A stretch of DNA of 64,000 nt from Chitinophaga sp. CB10 (GCA_001870995.2 MLAV02000003.1:310001-374000), one strand, 5' to 3'; numbered from the stretch's first letter, positions 16,371 to 24,706 are shown. Translations and numbers: made by a program. Notes: generated from the letters alone by a model not told the origin.

Positions 16371-16399
16371 GGTTTTGGCCGCTTTCCGGGCGGATTAGA

Positions 16400-16407
16400 T
16401 AGCTTTG
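16400..16407 (+). promoter_or_regulatory. -7 promoter element of the kinase/regulator operon
   Basis: TAGCTTTG, an exact -7 match, with TTTTG at 16373-16377 (22-bp spacing). The kinase ATG is 20 bp downstream. Confidence 0.65.
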
Positions 16408-16427
16408 TTGTAACTCAAAGTCAATTA

Positions 16428-17876
16428 ATGCGCCAACGTATCCGAATTATTCTGACCCTCATGATCGTCTGTATCCTTGGAATTTTTCTTTTCCAGGGGT
16501 ACTGGCTCTATAATTCATATAAGCTCAACCAGGACCAATTCGATAAAGAAATTAACGACGCATTAAGAAATGCCGTCTTTAACCAGAACTTTCAGGACGT
16601 CCGCCGCTATATCAGGTACTATGGAAAAGACAGGGATTCGGTAAAAAAGCCCATCAAAGGGTATGTGATGCAGTTGGAAGAGATTGGCATGCCGAGGGAA
16701 AACAGACCCCCTTCCAAAGCCAGGATAATGCGTATGGAGGATTCCATGCGCCCGGGGCGCCACGAAGGGCCGCCACCCCGGTTGTTCGCCGATACGCTGG
16801 CCCGCCAGATATCGGAATACCTGGTTACAAACCATTACAATGATAGTGCCGCTTTGATCAAACTGGATTCCTCCTTCAAGGCAGAGTTAAGCAGCCGGCA
16901 GATCATACCCAAATACAAGCTGGATACCTTTCATATGAGCTTCAGCGGATTTGAAAGAGGCAGCTTCAGGGATAGCATCCGGCGCCGCGAGCCCGGGCAG
17001 ACCCGCAAGATTCCCGTAAACCCTAATACAAATCTTTTCGTACAGGCGACGTTTGAATCGCCCCTGGAATTCATCATTCAAAAAATGCTCGGCACCCTGG
17101 TGGCTTCCGTGATATTACTGGTGCTGATTATCCTCTCTTTCGTGTACATGCTGCGCACTATCCTGAAGCAAAAGCGCTTGTCGGAAGTGAAAAATGATTT
17201 CATCAACAATATGACGCACGAGCTGAAAACGCCCGTGGCTACAGTATCGGCGGCAGTGGAAGCGCTACAGAATTTCAATGCCCTGAACGATCCACAGAAA
17301 ACGCAACGGTATCTCGCCATATCAAAACATGAACTGCAGCGGCTTTCAGACCTGGTTGAAAAAGTATTGCATATAGCCGTGGAGGAAAAGGAAGAAATTG
17401 AACTGTTCCGGGAAGAAACGGACCTCAATGACATCATCGACAACATCCTTTCCAATCACCAGATCAAGTCCACTCCGCTGCAACTACGATATGACAACAA
17501 TCTGAAACGCGAAACTGTTTACGTCGATAAAACGCATATCTCCAACGCGATCAATAACCTGATCGACAACGCCATCAAATACTCCGGGGAAACGCCTGTC
17601 GTACACATCCGCGTATGGGAGGAGAAAGGTATGCTGAAGATCCGCGTAAAAGACAATGGCATCGGCATTCCGAAGGTGTACCAGGATAGCATCTGGGATA
17701 AATTTTTCCGCGTGCCTACCGGGAATATTCACAACGTAAAAGGCTTCGGCCTTGGCCTCAGCTACGTGAAAAAGATCGTGGAGCTGCATGGCGGTACCAT
17801 CAGCGTTCACAGCGAGCCGGAAAAAGGCAGTGAGTTTACCATCACGATCCCGGCATCGAAATCCGCATTAAAATAA
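16428..17876 (+). CDS. Membrane sensor histidine kinase (HisKA/HATPase)
   Basis: A 482-residue inner-membrane kinase. Transmembrane segments lie at about residues 7-27 and 224-243 and enclose a roughly 195-residue periplasmic sensor region with no recognisable fold and a Pro/Arg-rich stretch (MPRENRPPSKARIMRMEDS). The cytoplasmic part has the H-box NDFINNMTHELKTP (His264), the N-box NAINNLIDNAIKYS and the G-boxes VKDNGIGIP and GFGLGLSYV, all intact. It should phosphorylate the OmpR-type regulator 17 bp downstream. Placement opposite the GLPGLI/beta-barrel operon suggests that this envelope operon is a target. Confidence 0.93.
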   Translation: MRQRIRIILTLMIVCILGIFLFQGYWLYNSYKLNQDQFDKEINDALRNAVFNQNFQDVRRYIRYYGKDRDSVKKPIKGYVMQLEEIGMPRENRPPSKARIMRMEDSMRPGRHEGPPPRLFADTLARQISEYLVTNHYNDSAALIKLDSSFKAELSSRQIIPKYKLDTFHMSFSGFERGSFRDSIRRREPGQTRKIPVNPNTNLFVQATFESPLEFIIQKMLGTLVASVILLVLIILSFVYMLRTILKQKRLSEVKNDFINNMTHELKTPVATVSAAVEALQNFNALNDPQKTQRYLAISKHELQRLSDLVEKVLHIAVEEKEEIELFREETDLNDIIDNILSNHQIKSTPLQLRYDNNLKRETVYVDKTHISNAINNLIDNAIKYSGETPVVHIRVWEEKGMLKIRVKDNGIGIPKVYQDSIWDKFFRVPTGNIHNVKGFGLGLSYVKKIVELHGGTISVHSEPEKGSEFTITIPASKSALK

Positions 17877-17893
17877 CTGATCCAAATTACTAT

Positions 17894-18577
17894 ATGGCAA
17901 AAGTATTACTGATCGAAGATGAATGGCAGCTCGGACAAATTGTGAAAGACAGTCTGGAAATGCGCGGCTTCCATATGCTCTATGCCTCCGATGGCAAAGA
18001 GGGCCTGCAGCTGTTTAACCAGGAGCATCCGGATGTGGTAGTGCTGGATATCATGATGCCCCATATGGATGGCTTTTCCGTGACCACGGAAATCAGGAAA
18101 GTGGATAAGTACACTCCCATCATCTTCCTGACGGCAAAATCCCAGACGGTGGACGTGGTAAAAGGCTTTGAACTGGGCGGGAACGACTACCTCAAGAAAC
18201 CTTTCAGCATGGATGAGCTGATCGTTCGGATCAAAGCTCTGTTGAAGCGCTTTGACGACCAGCCGGTGCGCAACCTGGAAGAAGGCGCCGTGGCCATTGG
18301 TCAGTACATGTTCAACTACGCCAAACAAACCCTTACGCGTAACAATACTACCGAGTTCCTCTCCCACCGCGAGGCGGAAATCCTGCGCCGGCTATACGAT
18401 CACCGCAACGAGGTAATGGAGCGGAAAGCCGTACTGCTGGACCTCTGGGGCGATGATAACTTTTTCAACGCCCGCAGCATGGATGTGTTTATTACAAAGC
18501 TGCGCCGCTACCTGAAAGATGATACGAAAGTGCAGATCGTCAATATCCGCGGCGTGGGTTATAAGCTGATATTTTAG
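17894..18577 (+). CDS. OmpR/PhoB-family response regulator
   Basis: A 227-residue regulator with a receiver domain (about 1-120; acidic pocket Glu8-Asp9, phospho-acceptor Asp52 in VVLDIMMPHMDG, Lys in NDYLKKPF) and a C-terminal winged-helix DNA-binding domain (about 130-227; SHREAEILRRLYDHRNEVMERK ... RSMDVFITKLRRYLKDD ... IRGVGYKLIF). It is 17 bp downstream of the histidine kinase, which is almost certainly its cognate kinase. The stop overlaps the convergent LytS-type kinase gene by 4 bp. Confidence 0.95.
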   Translation: MAKVLLIEDEWQLGQIVKDSLEMRGFHMLYASDGKEGLQLFNQEHPDVVVLDIMMPHMDGFSVTTEIRKVDKYTPIIFLTAKSQTVDVVKGFELGGNDYLKKPFSMDELIVRIKALLKRFDDQPVRNLEEGAVAIGQYMFNYAKQTLTRNNTTEFLSHREAEILRRLYDHRNEVMERKAVLLDLWGDDNFFNARSMDVFITKLRRYLKDDTKVQIVNIRGVGYKLIF

Positions 18578-19428
18578 GCGGTGAGCGCCTCCTGCATGGC
18601 TGCACTCACTTCAAACGTGATGCTAACCCGGGTGCCTTCCGGGGCATTGCTGGCATCGGTAAGGTCTTCTATCTCGATATTACATTTGGAGTTAAAGGTA
18701 TTCTTATAAAGCTCTATCCTTTCCAGGCATATTTCCATGCCTTTGGACTGGTGCGGCGCGCCCGCTTTCAGGTCCACATTACAACGGAGCGCAGCCAGGT
18801 TCCTGCCGATGCCGTTATCTTCCACTTCGCAGTGTAACAGGTTGTCGCCCAGGTGTTTCCACCGGACGGACACATGCCTGTTCCCTTCTTCCTTGGTCAT
18901 GAGGCCGTGCCAGATGGCGTTTTCCAGGAAAGGTTGGATGAGCATTCCGGGCACCAGGGTGTCCTGCGGACTGATAGCGGGATCGGTGTACAGCGTATAG
19001 TCGAACGCGTCGTTGGTGCGCAGCCTTTCGAGGCGGAGGTAATAGTCCAGCATTTCCATCTCTTCCCGCAGGGAAATGAGGTTCCTGCCGGAAAGCATCA
19101 GTACCATGCGTAATAACCTTGCAAAGCCGGAGATATATTCCTTTGCCCGGGCGTTTTCGCCGGTGATGACGGCGCTATGTATCCCGTTGAGGCAGTTGAA
19201 AACAAAGTGGGGGTTGATTTGGGATTTGAGAGAAGTCAGCTTTATGTCTGCCAGCTGCCTGCGTAAGAGGGCCACTTCCGTGGTCAGGAAGTTACAGCGC
19301 GTTGCGGCCGCCTGCAGGTCCACCCGCGCTTGTAGCAGCTGGCGGCGGCTGCGGAAGTACAGCACAGCGCATACTACCATTGCGGCAGTAACGGCAAAGA
19401 GTGACAGGATATATAGCTCAGCAGACAT
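18574..19428 (-). CDS. LytS/YehU-type sensor histidine kinase, orphan
   Basis: A 284-residue kinase (start chosen at ATG 19428, MSAELYILSLF, which begins directly with a membrane segment; an upstream ATG at 19476 adds a polar stretch). It has one transmembrane helix (about 4-25), a coiled-coil linker (about 28-75), and the His_kinase-type phosphorylation block SQINPHFVFNCLNGIHS. The ATP-binding N-box is intact (IQPFLENAIWHGLM), as is the G1 box VEDNGIG, followed by SKGMEICLERIELY. LytS-type kinases normally pair with LytTR regulators, but none is adjacent; the nearest is at 41136. The partner is therefore unknown. Confidence 0.88.
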   Translation of the reverse strand: MSAELYILSLFAVTAAMVVCAVLYFRSRRQLLQARVDLQAAATRCNFLTTEVALLRRQLADIKLTSLKSQINPHFVFNCLNGIHSAVITGENARAKEYISGFARLLRMVLMLSGRNLISLREEMEMLDYYLRLERLRTNDAFDYTLYTDPAISPQDTLVPGMLIQPFLENAIWHGLMTKEEGNRHVSVRWKHLGDNLLHCEVEDNGIGRNLAALRCNVDLKAGAPHQSKGMEICLERIELYKNTFNSKCNIEIEDLTDASNAPEGTRVSITFEVSAAMQEALTA

Positions 19429-19481
19429 ATGGTGATTTGCGACTGAAAATATACGACTTTTCAGGTGTATTAGCACTTTTT

Positions 19482-19536
19482 GCCCTCCGGCAGAGGGCTG
19501 CCGGGGCCCTTTTCCCGGCAGACGGGAAGGGCTTTT
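19482..19536 (+). promoter_or_regulatory. Chain of overlapping alternative hairpins upstream of pheS
   Basis: Mutually exclusive stems: GCCCTC/GAGGGC (19482-19498), CCGGCAG/CTGCCGG (19487-19504), CTGCCGGG/CCCGGCAG (19498-19521) and GCCCTTTTCCCG/CGGGAAGGGC (19506-19532), the last followed by TTTT. This layout resembles an attenuator. No leader peptide rich in Phe codons is visible, and a -7 box lies downstream, so its role is uncertain. Confidence 0.35.
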
Positions 19537-19588
19537 ACAGCGGGCTTAAACCTCTCCCGGAAAAAACCTAAAAAATGTCCTAAACACT

Positions 19589-19596
19589 TATCTTTG
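19589..19596 (+). promoter_or_regulatory. -7 promoter element directly before pheS
   Basis: TATCTTTG, an exact -7 match, ends only 6 bp before the pheS ATG at 19603, predicting a nearly leaderless transcript. No good -33 element. Confidence 0.5.
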
Positions 19597-19602
19597 TTGT
19601 TT

Positions 19603-20631
19603 ATGGAACAGTTAGTACAGCAAATAGCCACTCACAAGGAAGAAATAATGGGCTTCACCCCTGCTTCGGCGGCGGACCTGGAGCAATACCGCATAAAGTA
19701 TCTCGGGACCAAAGGCATCGTGAAAGCCCTTTTCGGGGAAATGAAGCAGGTGCCTAACGACCGCAAAAAGGAATTCGGACAGATTTTAAATGAATTCAAG
19801 CAGCTGGCAGAGGCCAGGTACGAGCAGTTTGCCGACCTGAAAGAAACTGCCGGCGCTGTGGCAGCAGACGTGGATTTTACCCTGCCGGCAGAGCCGCACC
19901 GCCTGGGTACCCGTCATCCTATCAGCCTGGTACGCAACAAAATCATACATATTTTCGAACGCCTGGGCTTCACCATTGCGGAAGGCCCGGAGATCGAGGA
20001 CGACTGGCATAACTTCACGGCGTTGAACCTGCCGGAGAACCACCCTGCCCGCGATATGCAGGATACGTTCTTCATCAGTAAAAATCCGGACTGGCTGCTC
20101 AGAACGCAGACTTCCTCCGCGCAGGTGCGCGTCATGGAAGAGGGCAAGCTGCCTATCCGTATCATCAGCCCGGGCCGCGTGTACAGGAATGAAACCATTT
20201 CCGCGCGCGCGCACTGCTTCTTCCACCAGGTGGAGGGACTCTATATCGACGAAAACGTATCTTTTGCGGACCTGAAGCAAACGCTTTATCATTTCGTAAA
20301 AGAGATGTTCGGGGAAAACACCGGCATCCGTTTCCGTCCTTCCTACTTCCCGTTCACAGAGCCAAGCGCCGAAATGGATATTTCCTGCTTCATCTGCGGC
20401 GGCACCGGCTGTAATGTGTGTAAACAAACCGGCTGGGTAGAAATCCTCGGCTGCGGTATGGTACACCCTAAAGTACTGGCCAACTGCGGCATAGACCCGG
20501 AAAAATACACCGGCTTCGCTTTTGGTATGGGTATAGAACGCATTACCATGCTCAAATACCAGATCAAAGACCTCCGTCTCTTCTCGGAAAACGATACCCG
20601 TTTCCTGGAGCAGTTTCAGGGGACAGTATAA
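19603..20631 (+). CDS. pheS: Phenylalanyl-tRNA synthetase alpha subunit
   Basis: A 342-residue class II synthetase alpha chain. The start is ATG 19603 (MEQLVQQIATHKEEI), which gives the usual N-terminal coiled coil; the frame is open further upstream, but that extension does not fit the family. Conserved blocks include YLGTKGIVKALFGEMKQVP, HPISLVRNKIIHIFERLGF, the motif 2 region ISPGRVYRNETISARAHCFF, and the motif 3 region FGMGIERITMLKY. The Cys-rich segment CFICGGTGCNVCKQTGW is typical of bacterial PheS. PheS pairs with PheT, which is not in the window. The next gene starts 9 bp downstream. Confidence 0.97.
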   Translation: MEQLVQQIATHKEEIMGFTPASAADLEQYRIKYLGTKGIVKALFGEMKQVPNDRKKEFGQILNEFKQLAEARYEQFADLKETAGAVAADVDFTLPAEPHRLGTRHPISLVRNKIIHIFERLGFTIAEGPEIEDDWHNFTALNLPENHPARDMQDTFFISKNPDWLLRTQTSSAQVRVMEEGKLPIRIISPGRVYRNETISARAHCFFHQVEGLYIDENVSFADLKQTLYHFVKEMFGENTGIRFRPSYFPFTEPSAEMDISCFICGGTGCNVCKQTGWVEILGCGMVHPKVLANCGIDPEKYTGFAFGMGIERITMLKYQIKDLRLFSENDTRFLEQFQGTV

Positions 20632-20640
20632 AGTACAAAT

Positions 20641-21489
20641 ATGATTCAAACCATCGCAGTTTGCGGCGCCGGCACTATGGGCGCCGGCATTGCTCAGGTA
20701 GCCGCTTCCAGCGGTTTTTCCACTATCTTATTTGACATCGCTCCCGCGATGCTGGACAGGGCCAAAGCTCAGATTGAAAAGAGCCTGGCCCTGGCTGTTG
20801 ATAAGGGCAGGATTACCCCCGAAAACAAGGCAGAAACCCTGCAAAAACTCCGTTTTACCAGCAATATGGAGGAATGTATCGCCGATGTGATTATCGAGGC
20901 TATAATCGAGAAAATGGAAGCGAAAGTATCCCTCTTCAACCAGCTGGCAGAATGCAACCATGCAGATACCATTTTCGCCACCAATACCTCTTCCCTCTCT
21001 GTATCCGCCCTTGCTGCCGCCATCAGCGTAAACCCTTCCCGCGTGGTAGGAATGCACTTCTTCAACCCTGCCCATGCCATGAAGCTGGTAGAGGTGATTT
21101 CGGGTGCGCAAACCTCCGAAACTGCCGCCGGCGCCATTTACACACTGGCCAGGCAGATGGGCAAAACGCCTGTAAAGGTGAAAGACTCCCCGGGATTCAT
21201 CGTAAACCGGGTAGCCAGGCATTATTATCTGGAAGCCATGAAAATTGCGGAGGAAGGCATTGCCGATTTCAGCGGTATCGATCAGTTGCTGGAAGCCGCG
21301 GGGTTCAGGATGGGGCCATTTGCCCTGATGGACCTCATCGGCAACGATATCAACCTGGCCGTATCGCAATCGCTCTACAACGCCTTTGACCAGGCGCCCC
21401 GCTTTAAGCCAAACCACCTGCAGGAGCAGCGGGTGAAGGAGGGCAAGCTGGGCAGGAAAACCGGCCTTGGTTTCTATCGTTACGAGTAA
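20641..21489 (+). CDS. 3-hydroxybutyryl-CoA dehydrogenase
   Basis: A 282-residue 3-hydroxyacyl-CoA dehydrogenase. The N-terminal Rossmann fold has the NAD-binding motif AVCGAGTMGAGIAQVAA, followed by the catalytic region NTSSLSVSALA and GMHFFNPAHAMKLVEVISG, whose His is the catalytic base. The C-terminal helical domain has DSPGFIVNRV, GPFALMDLIGNDINLAV and the end motif GRKTGLGFYRYE. It oxidises 3-hydroxybutyryl-CoA, or the reverse, in short-chain acyl-CoA metabolism. It is probably co-transcribed with pheS (9-bp gap), although the two functions are unrelated. Confidence 0.93.
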   Translation: MIQTIAVCGAGTMGAGIAQVAASSGFSTILFDIAPAMLDRAKAQIEKSLALAVDKGRITPENKAETLQKLRFTSNMEECIADVIIEAIIEKMEAKVSLFNQLAECNHADTIFATNTSSLSVSALAAAISVNPSRVVGMHFFNPAHAMKLVEVISGAQTSETAAGAIYTLARQMGKTPVKVKDSPGFIVNRVARHYYLEAMKIAEEGIADFSGIDQLLEAAGFRMGPFALMDLIGNDINLAVSQSLYNAFDQAPRFKPNHLQEQRVKEGKLGRKTGLGFYRYE

Positions 21490-21545
21490 TATCCAAACAA
21501 ACAGCCTATTTTTGAGCCTGCGATTGTAAAAAAGAAACACTTCAC

Positions 21546-22529
21546 ATGATTTTAGTAACCGGCGGAACTGGTCTTTTAGGTAGTCATCTTATTCGTTCAC
21601 TTGTGGCAGCAGGGAAACCTGTCCGCGCATTGTACCGTAAGCAACCGGCTACGGCGTTGCAGGATATACAGCACAAAATAGAATGGGTAAAATGCGATAT
21701 CCTGGACGTAATAGAGCTGGAACAAGCCATGGAAGGCATTGAGCAGGTATATCACTGCGCAGGCGTCGTTTCTTTTACACCCGGCAATAATGACCTCCGG
21801 CAGGTAAACGTGGAAGGGACGGCCAACGTGGTGAACCTGGCCCTGGATGCCGGCGTCAAAAAACTGGTGCATGTGAGTTCGGTAGCTGCCCTGGGCCGCG
21901 TGAAAGACGGTATTCACATATCAGAAGAAAGCGAATGGGAGCAGAGTAAGCACAACTCCAAATACAGCATCAGCAAATATGAAGGCGAGATGGAAGTATG
22001 GAGAGGCATTGCCGAAGGGCTGCCTGCCGTTATCGTCAACCCTTCCATCATCCTTGGCGCAGGCAACTGGTCAGAAGGTTCCAGCGCCCTCTTCAGGAAC
22101 GCCTACAAGGAGTTTCCCTACTATACCAACGGGGTAAACGGCTTTGTGGACGTACGGGATGTGGTGAAAGCGATGATGCTGCTGATGGACAGTCCTATTA
22201 CCGAGGAGCGCTTTATCCTCTCTGCCGATAACTGGAGTTATAAAGAGCTGTTCACCGCCATGGCGAAGGCGATGAATAAAAAACCGCCTGCGAAGGAAGC
22301 CACTCCTTTTATGTCAGGCATTGTATGGAGAGTGGAAAAACTGAAACACCTGTTTGGCGGTAAATCCCCACTTATCACCAAAGAAACGGCCCATACGGCC
22401 CAGCTGAAAGTGTACTACAAAAACGACAAGATCCGCGAATGTTTACCGGGTTTCAACTTCCGGCCGCTGGCTACCACTATTGAGGAGCTGAGCAGGCAGT
22501 TCCTGCAGGACGTGTCAGCGCAGCAGTAA
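21546..22529 (+). CDS. NAD-dependent epimerase/dehydratase (extended SDR)
   Basis: A 327-residue extended short-chain dehydrogenase/reductase. The N-terminal glycine motif TGGTGLLGSHLIRSL binds NAD(P), and the catalytic YxxxK is visible as YSISK, preceded by the Ser-containing HVSSVAALG. Later blocks include VIVNPSIILGAGNW and FVDVRDVVKAMMLLM, typical of dihydroflavonol-reductase-like or epimerase-like members. The exact substrate is unknown. It follows the hbd gene by 56 bp in the same direction. Its 3' end overlaps the convergent secreted-protein gene by 15 bp. Confidence 0.9.
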   Translation: MILVTGGTGLLGSHLIRSLVAAGKPVRALYRKQPATALQDIQHKIEWVKCDILDVIELEQAMEGIEQVYHCAGVVSFTPGNNDLRQVNVEGTANVVNLALDAGVKKLVHVSSVAALGRVKDGIHISEESEWEQSKHNSKYSISKYEGEMEVWRGIAEGLPAVIVNPSIILGAGNWSEGSSALFRNAYKEFPYYTNGVNGFVDVRDVVKAMMLLMDSPITEERFILSADNWSYKELFTAMAKAMNKKPPAKEATPFMSGIVWRVEKLKHLFGGKSPLITKETAHTAQLKVYYKNDKIRECLPGFNFRPLATTIEELSRQFLQDVSAQQ

Positions 22530-23189
22530 CGCGCCTATGGCCGCAGTCAGTACCCGGGTTGTGGCCGGATCGAGCCCGTTGCGCACCCATACCTCGGGCG
22601 TGGCGCCTGGTATTACCGCGGCCACCGACTTCTTCCCTGATTTAAATACATAACACAGGTTTTCGTACGAATTGGCCGGCCCGAACCGGTTATTGGCAGT
22701 GATACGGATATTTTCCCCGGCGGTGCGTAAAATGCCGGCAGGTTTGTCCGCATTCAGCTCCATGTAGGTGGAGGATTTCAGTATCATCTCCCAGCGTTGC
22801 TGCCCTTCGTTGGCAGGCAGGTCAAACAGCGCGTAAAACAACGTGGCTTTGTCCGACGCTTTGGAGAGGAAATCCGGCAGGTCGCTGTTCAGAAAAGCGA
22901 TATGCGTGACTTCCGCTGTTTGCACGGTAGTGGTGGTACCGTTGCCGCTTACGTTAAAATAAAACGCTTTGCCGGGAGTTTTGATGGTGGGGGCGAGCGC
23001 GGGGGATATCCCGTTTTTCCGTGAGGAGGTGGAGTAATCCCCATAGGTGATGGTTTTGGCGGTAAACCAACCATCGTCTATGGATACACGCCATTGGTGA
23101 GCGGTGTCGTACAGGTCGTCTTTGGGAAAACGCTGGGCGGTTGCGGTACCTGCAATGAGCAACAGCATTATTACGATCATTGAGCGCAT
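22515..23189 (-). CDS. Secreted protein of unknown function
   Basis: A 224-residue exported protein. The N-terminus MRSMIVIMLLLIAGTATA is a signal peptide cut before QRFPKDD. The mature part is beta-rich with no motif I recognise; notable stretches are HQWRVSIDDGWFTAKTITYG, FYFNVSGNGTTTTVQTAEV and ENIRITANNRFG. The C-terminal IGALLLR is mildly hydrophobic. It stands alone between a convergent epimerase and the lpxD terminator. Function cannot be assigned. Confidence 0.75.
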   Translation of the reverse strand: MRSMIVIMLLLIAGTATAQRFPKDDLYDTAHQWRVSIDDGWFTAKTITYGDYSTSSRKNGISPALAPTIKTPGKAFYFNVSGNGTTTTVQTAEVTHIAFLNSDLPDFLSKASDKATLFYALFDLPANEGQQRWEMILKSSTYMELNADKPAGILRTAGENIRITANNRFGPANSYENLCYVFKSGKKSVAAVIPGATPEVWVRNGLDPATTRVLTAAIGALLLR

Positions 23190-23200
23190 GGGCTATGCTT

Positions 23201-23236
23201 TAAAAACAACAGAGGAGCATATGGTATGCTCCTCTG
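23201..23236 (-). terminator. Terminator after lpxD
   Basis: Stem CAGAGGAGCATA/TATGCTCCTCTG (23210-23221 with 23225-23236), followed on the minus strand by TTGTTTTTAAA. Confidence 0.88.
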
Positions 23237-23261
23237 CGAATGTAATATTTTGCGGCTGATA

Positions 23262-24209
23262 TCAGGAAAGGTGTTTGATCTTTTCCCAGATTTCCGGAAT
23301 ACGTTTGATCCAGGCCAGTTCTTTTTTCTTGGTGCGGGCTTCTTCCGCAGGGTAACCGAAGTACACCTTACCGCCTTCCAGCGAGCTGGGCACGCCGCTT
23401 TGCGCGAGCACGACAGCGTTTTTGCCGATCACCAGGTCCTTGGAGACGCCCACCTGACCCCAGAGGATCACGTTATCTTCGATGATGGCTTTACCGCCGA
23501 TACCTACCTGTGCGGCAAACAGGCAGTTCTTACCGATGATGGTACCATGCCCGATGTGGATCATGTTATCGAACTTGGTGCCCCTGCCGATGATGGTATC
23601 GCCGCTCACGCCCTTATCGATGGTGCAACCTGCGCCGATTTCCACATCATCTTCGATGATCACCCTTCCGCAGCTTTCCAGCTTGTCGTACATCACTTCC
23701 CGGTCCGCCCTTTTCTTGAAATAAAATGCATCCGCGCCTATGATGGTACCTGCCTGGATGATCACATTATCCCCGATCACGGAGTGGTCGTAAATGGTTA
23801 CGTTTGGATGGATAATGCAGTTGCGGCCGATGCGCACATGATTGCCAATGAATACGTTAGGTTGAATAACAGTTCCTTCTCCTATCACCGCGGTATCGCT
23901 GATGGCTTTTGTTGCCGGCTCAAACGGACGGTAGTACTTCACCAGTTTCACGTAAGCGCTGAACGGGTCGTTTACCACGAGCAATGCTTTGCCTTGCGGA
24001 CAATCCACCTTCTTGTTGATGATGATGATCGTGGCTGCGGAATTCAGACTTGCTGAATAGTATTTTTCAAAGTCTACGAAGGAGATATCTCCCGGCGTAA
24101 CTTTATGTATCTCGTTGATGCCGGTGGCCATCAACTGGCTGTTACCAACCAGCTCCGCGCCTATCATGTTTGCGATTTCCGTTACGGCAACAGGTGCTTC
24201 GAACTTCAT
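23262..24209 (-). CDS. lpxD: LpxD-type UDP-3-O-acylglucosamine N-acyltransferase
   Basis: A 315-residue acyltransferase of lipid A synthesis. The N-terminal domain (EIANMIGAELVGN ... ISFVDFEKY ... LLVVNDPFSAYVKLVKYY) is followed by a left-handed beta-helix of hexapeptide repeats (VIGEGTVIQPNVFIGNHVRIG, IIGRGTKFDNMIHIGHGTIIG). HIGHGTIIG is the place of the catalytic His of LpxD. It is about 25-30 residues shorter than classical LpxD and lacks the long C-terminal helix of some homologues, so it may be the shorter paralogue that some Bacteroidota carry. It is transcribed alone from a -7 box at 24245-24252. Confidence 0.88.
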   Translation of the reverse strand: MKFEAPVAVTEIANMIGAELVGNSQLMATGINEIHKVTPGDISFVDFEKYYSASLNSAATIIIINKKVDCPQGKALLVVNDPFSAYVKLVKYYRPFEPATKAISDTAVIGEGTVIQPNVFIGNHVRIGRNCIIHPNVTIYDHSVIGDNVIIQAGTIIGADAFYFKKRADREVMYDKLESCGRVIIEDDVEIGAGCTIDKGVSGDTIIGRGTKFDNMIHIGHGTIIGKNCLFAAQVGIGGKAIIEDNVILWGQVGVSKDLVIGKNAVVLAQSGVPSSLEGGKVYFGYPAEEARTKKKELAWIKRIPEIWEKIKHLS

Positions 24210-24244
24210 ATGAACTGAATTATAGAATAAGATTTAAAGAGCAA

Positions 24245-24252
24245 CAAAGGTA
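24245..24252 (-). promoter_or_regulatory. -7 promoter element of lpxD
   Basis: TACCTTTG on the minus strand, 36-43 bp before ATG 24209. The nearest upstream TTG gives short (15-bp) spacing. Confidence 0.6.
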
Positions 24253-24400
24253 GTAAATCAGAGAGTGCAATGTAGTTTTTCAGCGCGGAAGTTGCAGCTA
24301 TTTTCGAAGGTGCATTCTGTTGTTATCCACAATTATTTTAGTAGTGTGAATAAAATTTTTTGTAAAATTTTTCTTTTGTCATGAAATTATTTTTAATATT

Positions 24401-24484
24401 GTGTAGGGAATTTTGTTTCCCTGTACTTACTAACCCATTCACATAATAAGAAAGTCTGATTGTCTACACAGTCAGACTTTTTTT
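24401..24484 (+). ncRNA. Candidate small RNA of about 84 nt
   Basis: In the gene-poor 24210-24706 interval a plus-strand unit has a promoter-like TAATATTG (24394-24401, one mismatch to TAnnTTTG), a 5' hairpin (GGGAA/TTCCC with extra outer pairs, 24401-24426), an unpaired A/C-rich linker, and a strong terminator (24451-24484). No plus-strand gene precedes this terminator for more than 1.8 kb; the nearest upstream plus gene ends at 22529 and minus genes intervene. The terminator therefore needs a transcript of its own. The -33 element is weak. The family is not recognised. Confidence 0.4.
24451..24484 (+). terminator. Orphan intrinsic terminator
   Basis: Stem AAAGTCTGA (24451-24459) with TCAGACTTT (24472-24480) plus inner TGT/ACA pairs, followed by T run 24478-24484. 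It terminates no protein gene on the plus strand. Confidence 0.85.
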
Positions 24485-24643
24485 ATTGCCTCTGAAATCC
24501 GCTGCAGCAGCACGTTTCAAGCGACGCGTATTTTTCTCCTCTGCTTTTATGCACCAACCCCGCACATGATTTTCCACTTCAAGGTAAAGTAACGTGTTCC
24601 GGTGGATAACTATCAAAAATTGAATTTTGGGGAGATAGGGATG

Positions 24644-24691
24644 CCGGACAGCCCGATTTTTTCTTATTCTGAAAAAATCGGGCTTATCCGG
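24644..24691. repeat. Long inverted repeat downstream of hemN
   Basis: Perfect 14-bp stem AGCCCGATTTTTTC/GAAAAAATCGGGCT (24650-24663 with 24671-24684) inside an outer CCGGA/TCCGG. The T run is inside the stem rather than after it, so it is not a standard terminator, although it lies 16 bp beyond the hemN stop. The rest of 24485-24643 shows nothing I can identify. Confidence 0.7.
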
Positions 24692-24706
24692 GAGCCGATG
24701 TCAGCA

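Noticed and set aside
19440..19602. T-box riboswitch in front of pheS.
   Set aside because: No T-box sequence or specifier loop is seen, and T-boxes are not typical of Bacteroidota. Only alternative hairpins are visible and are reported separately.
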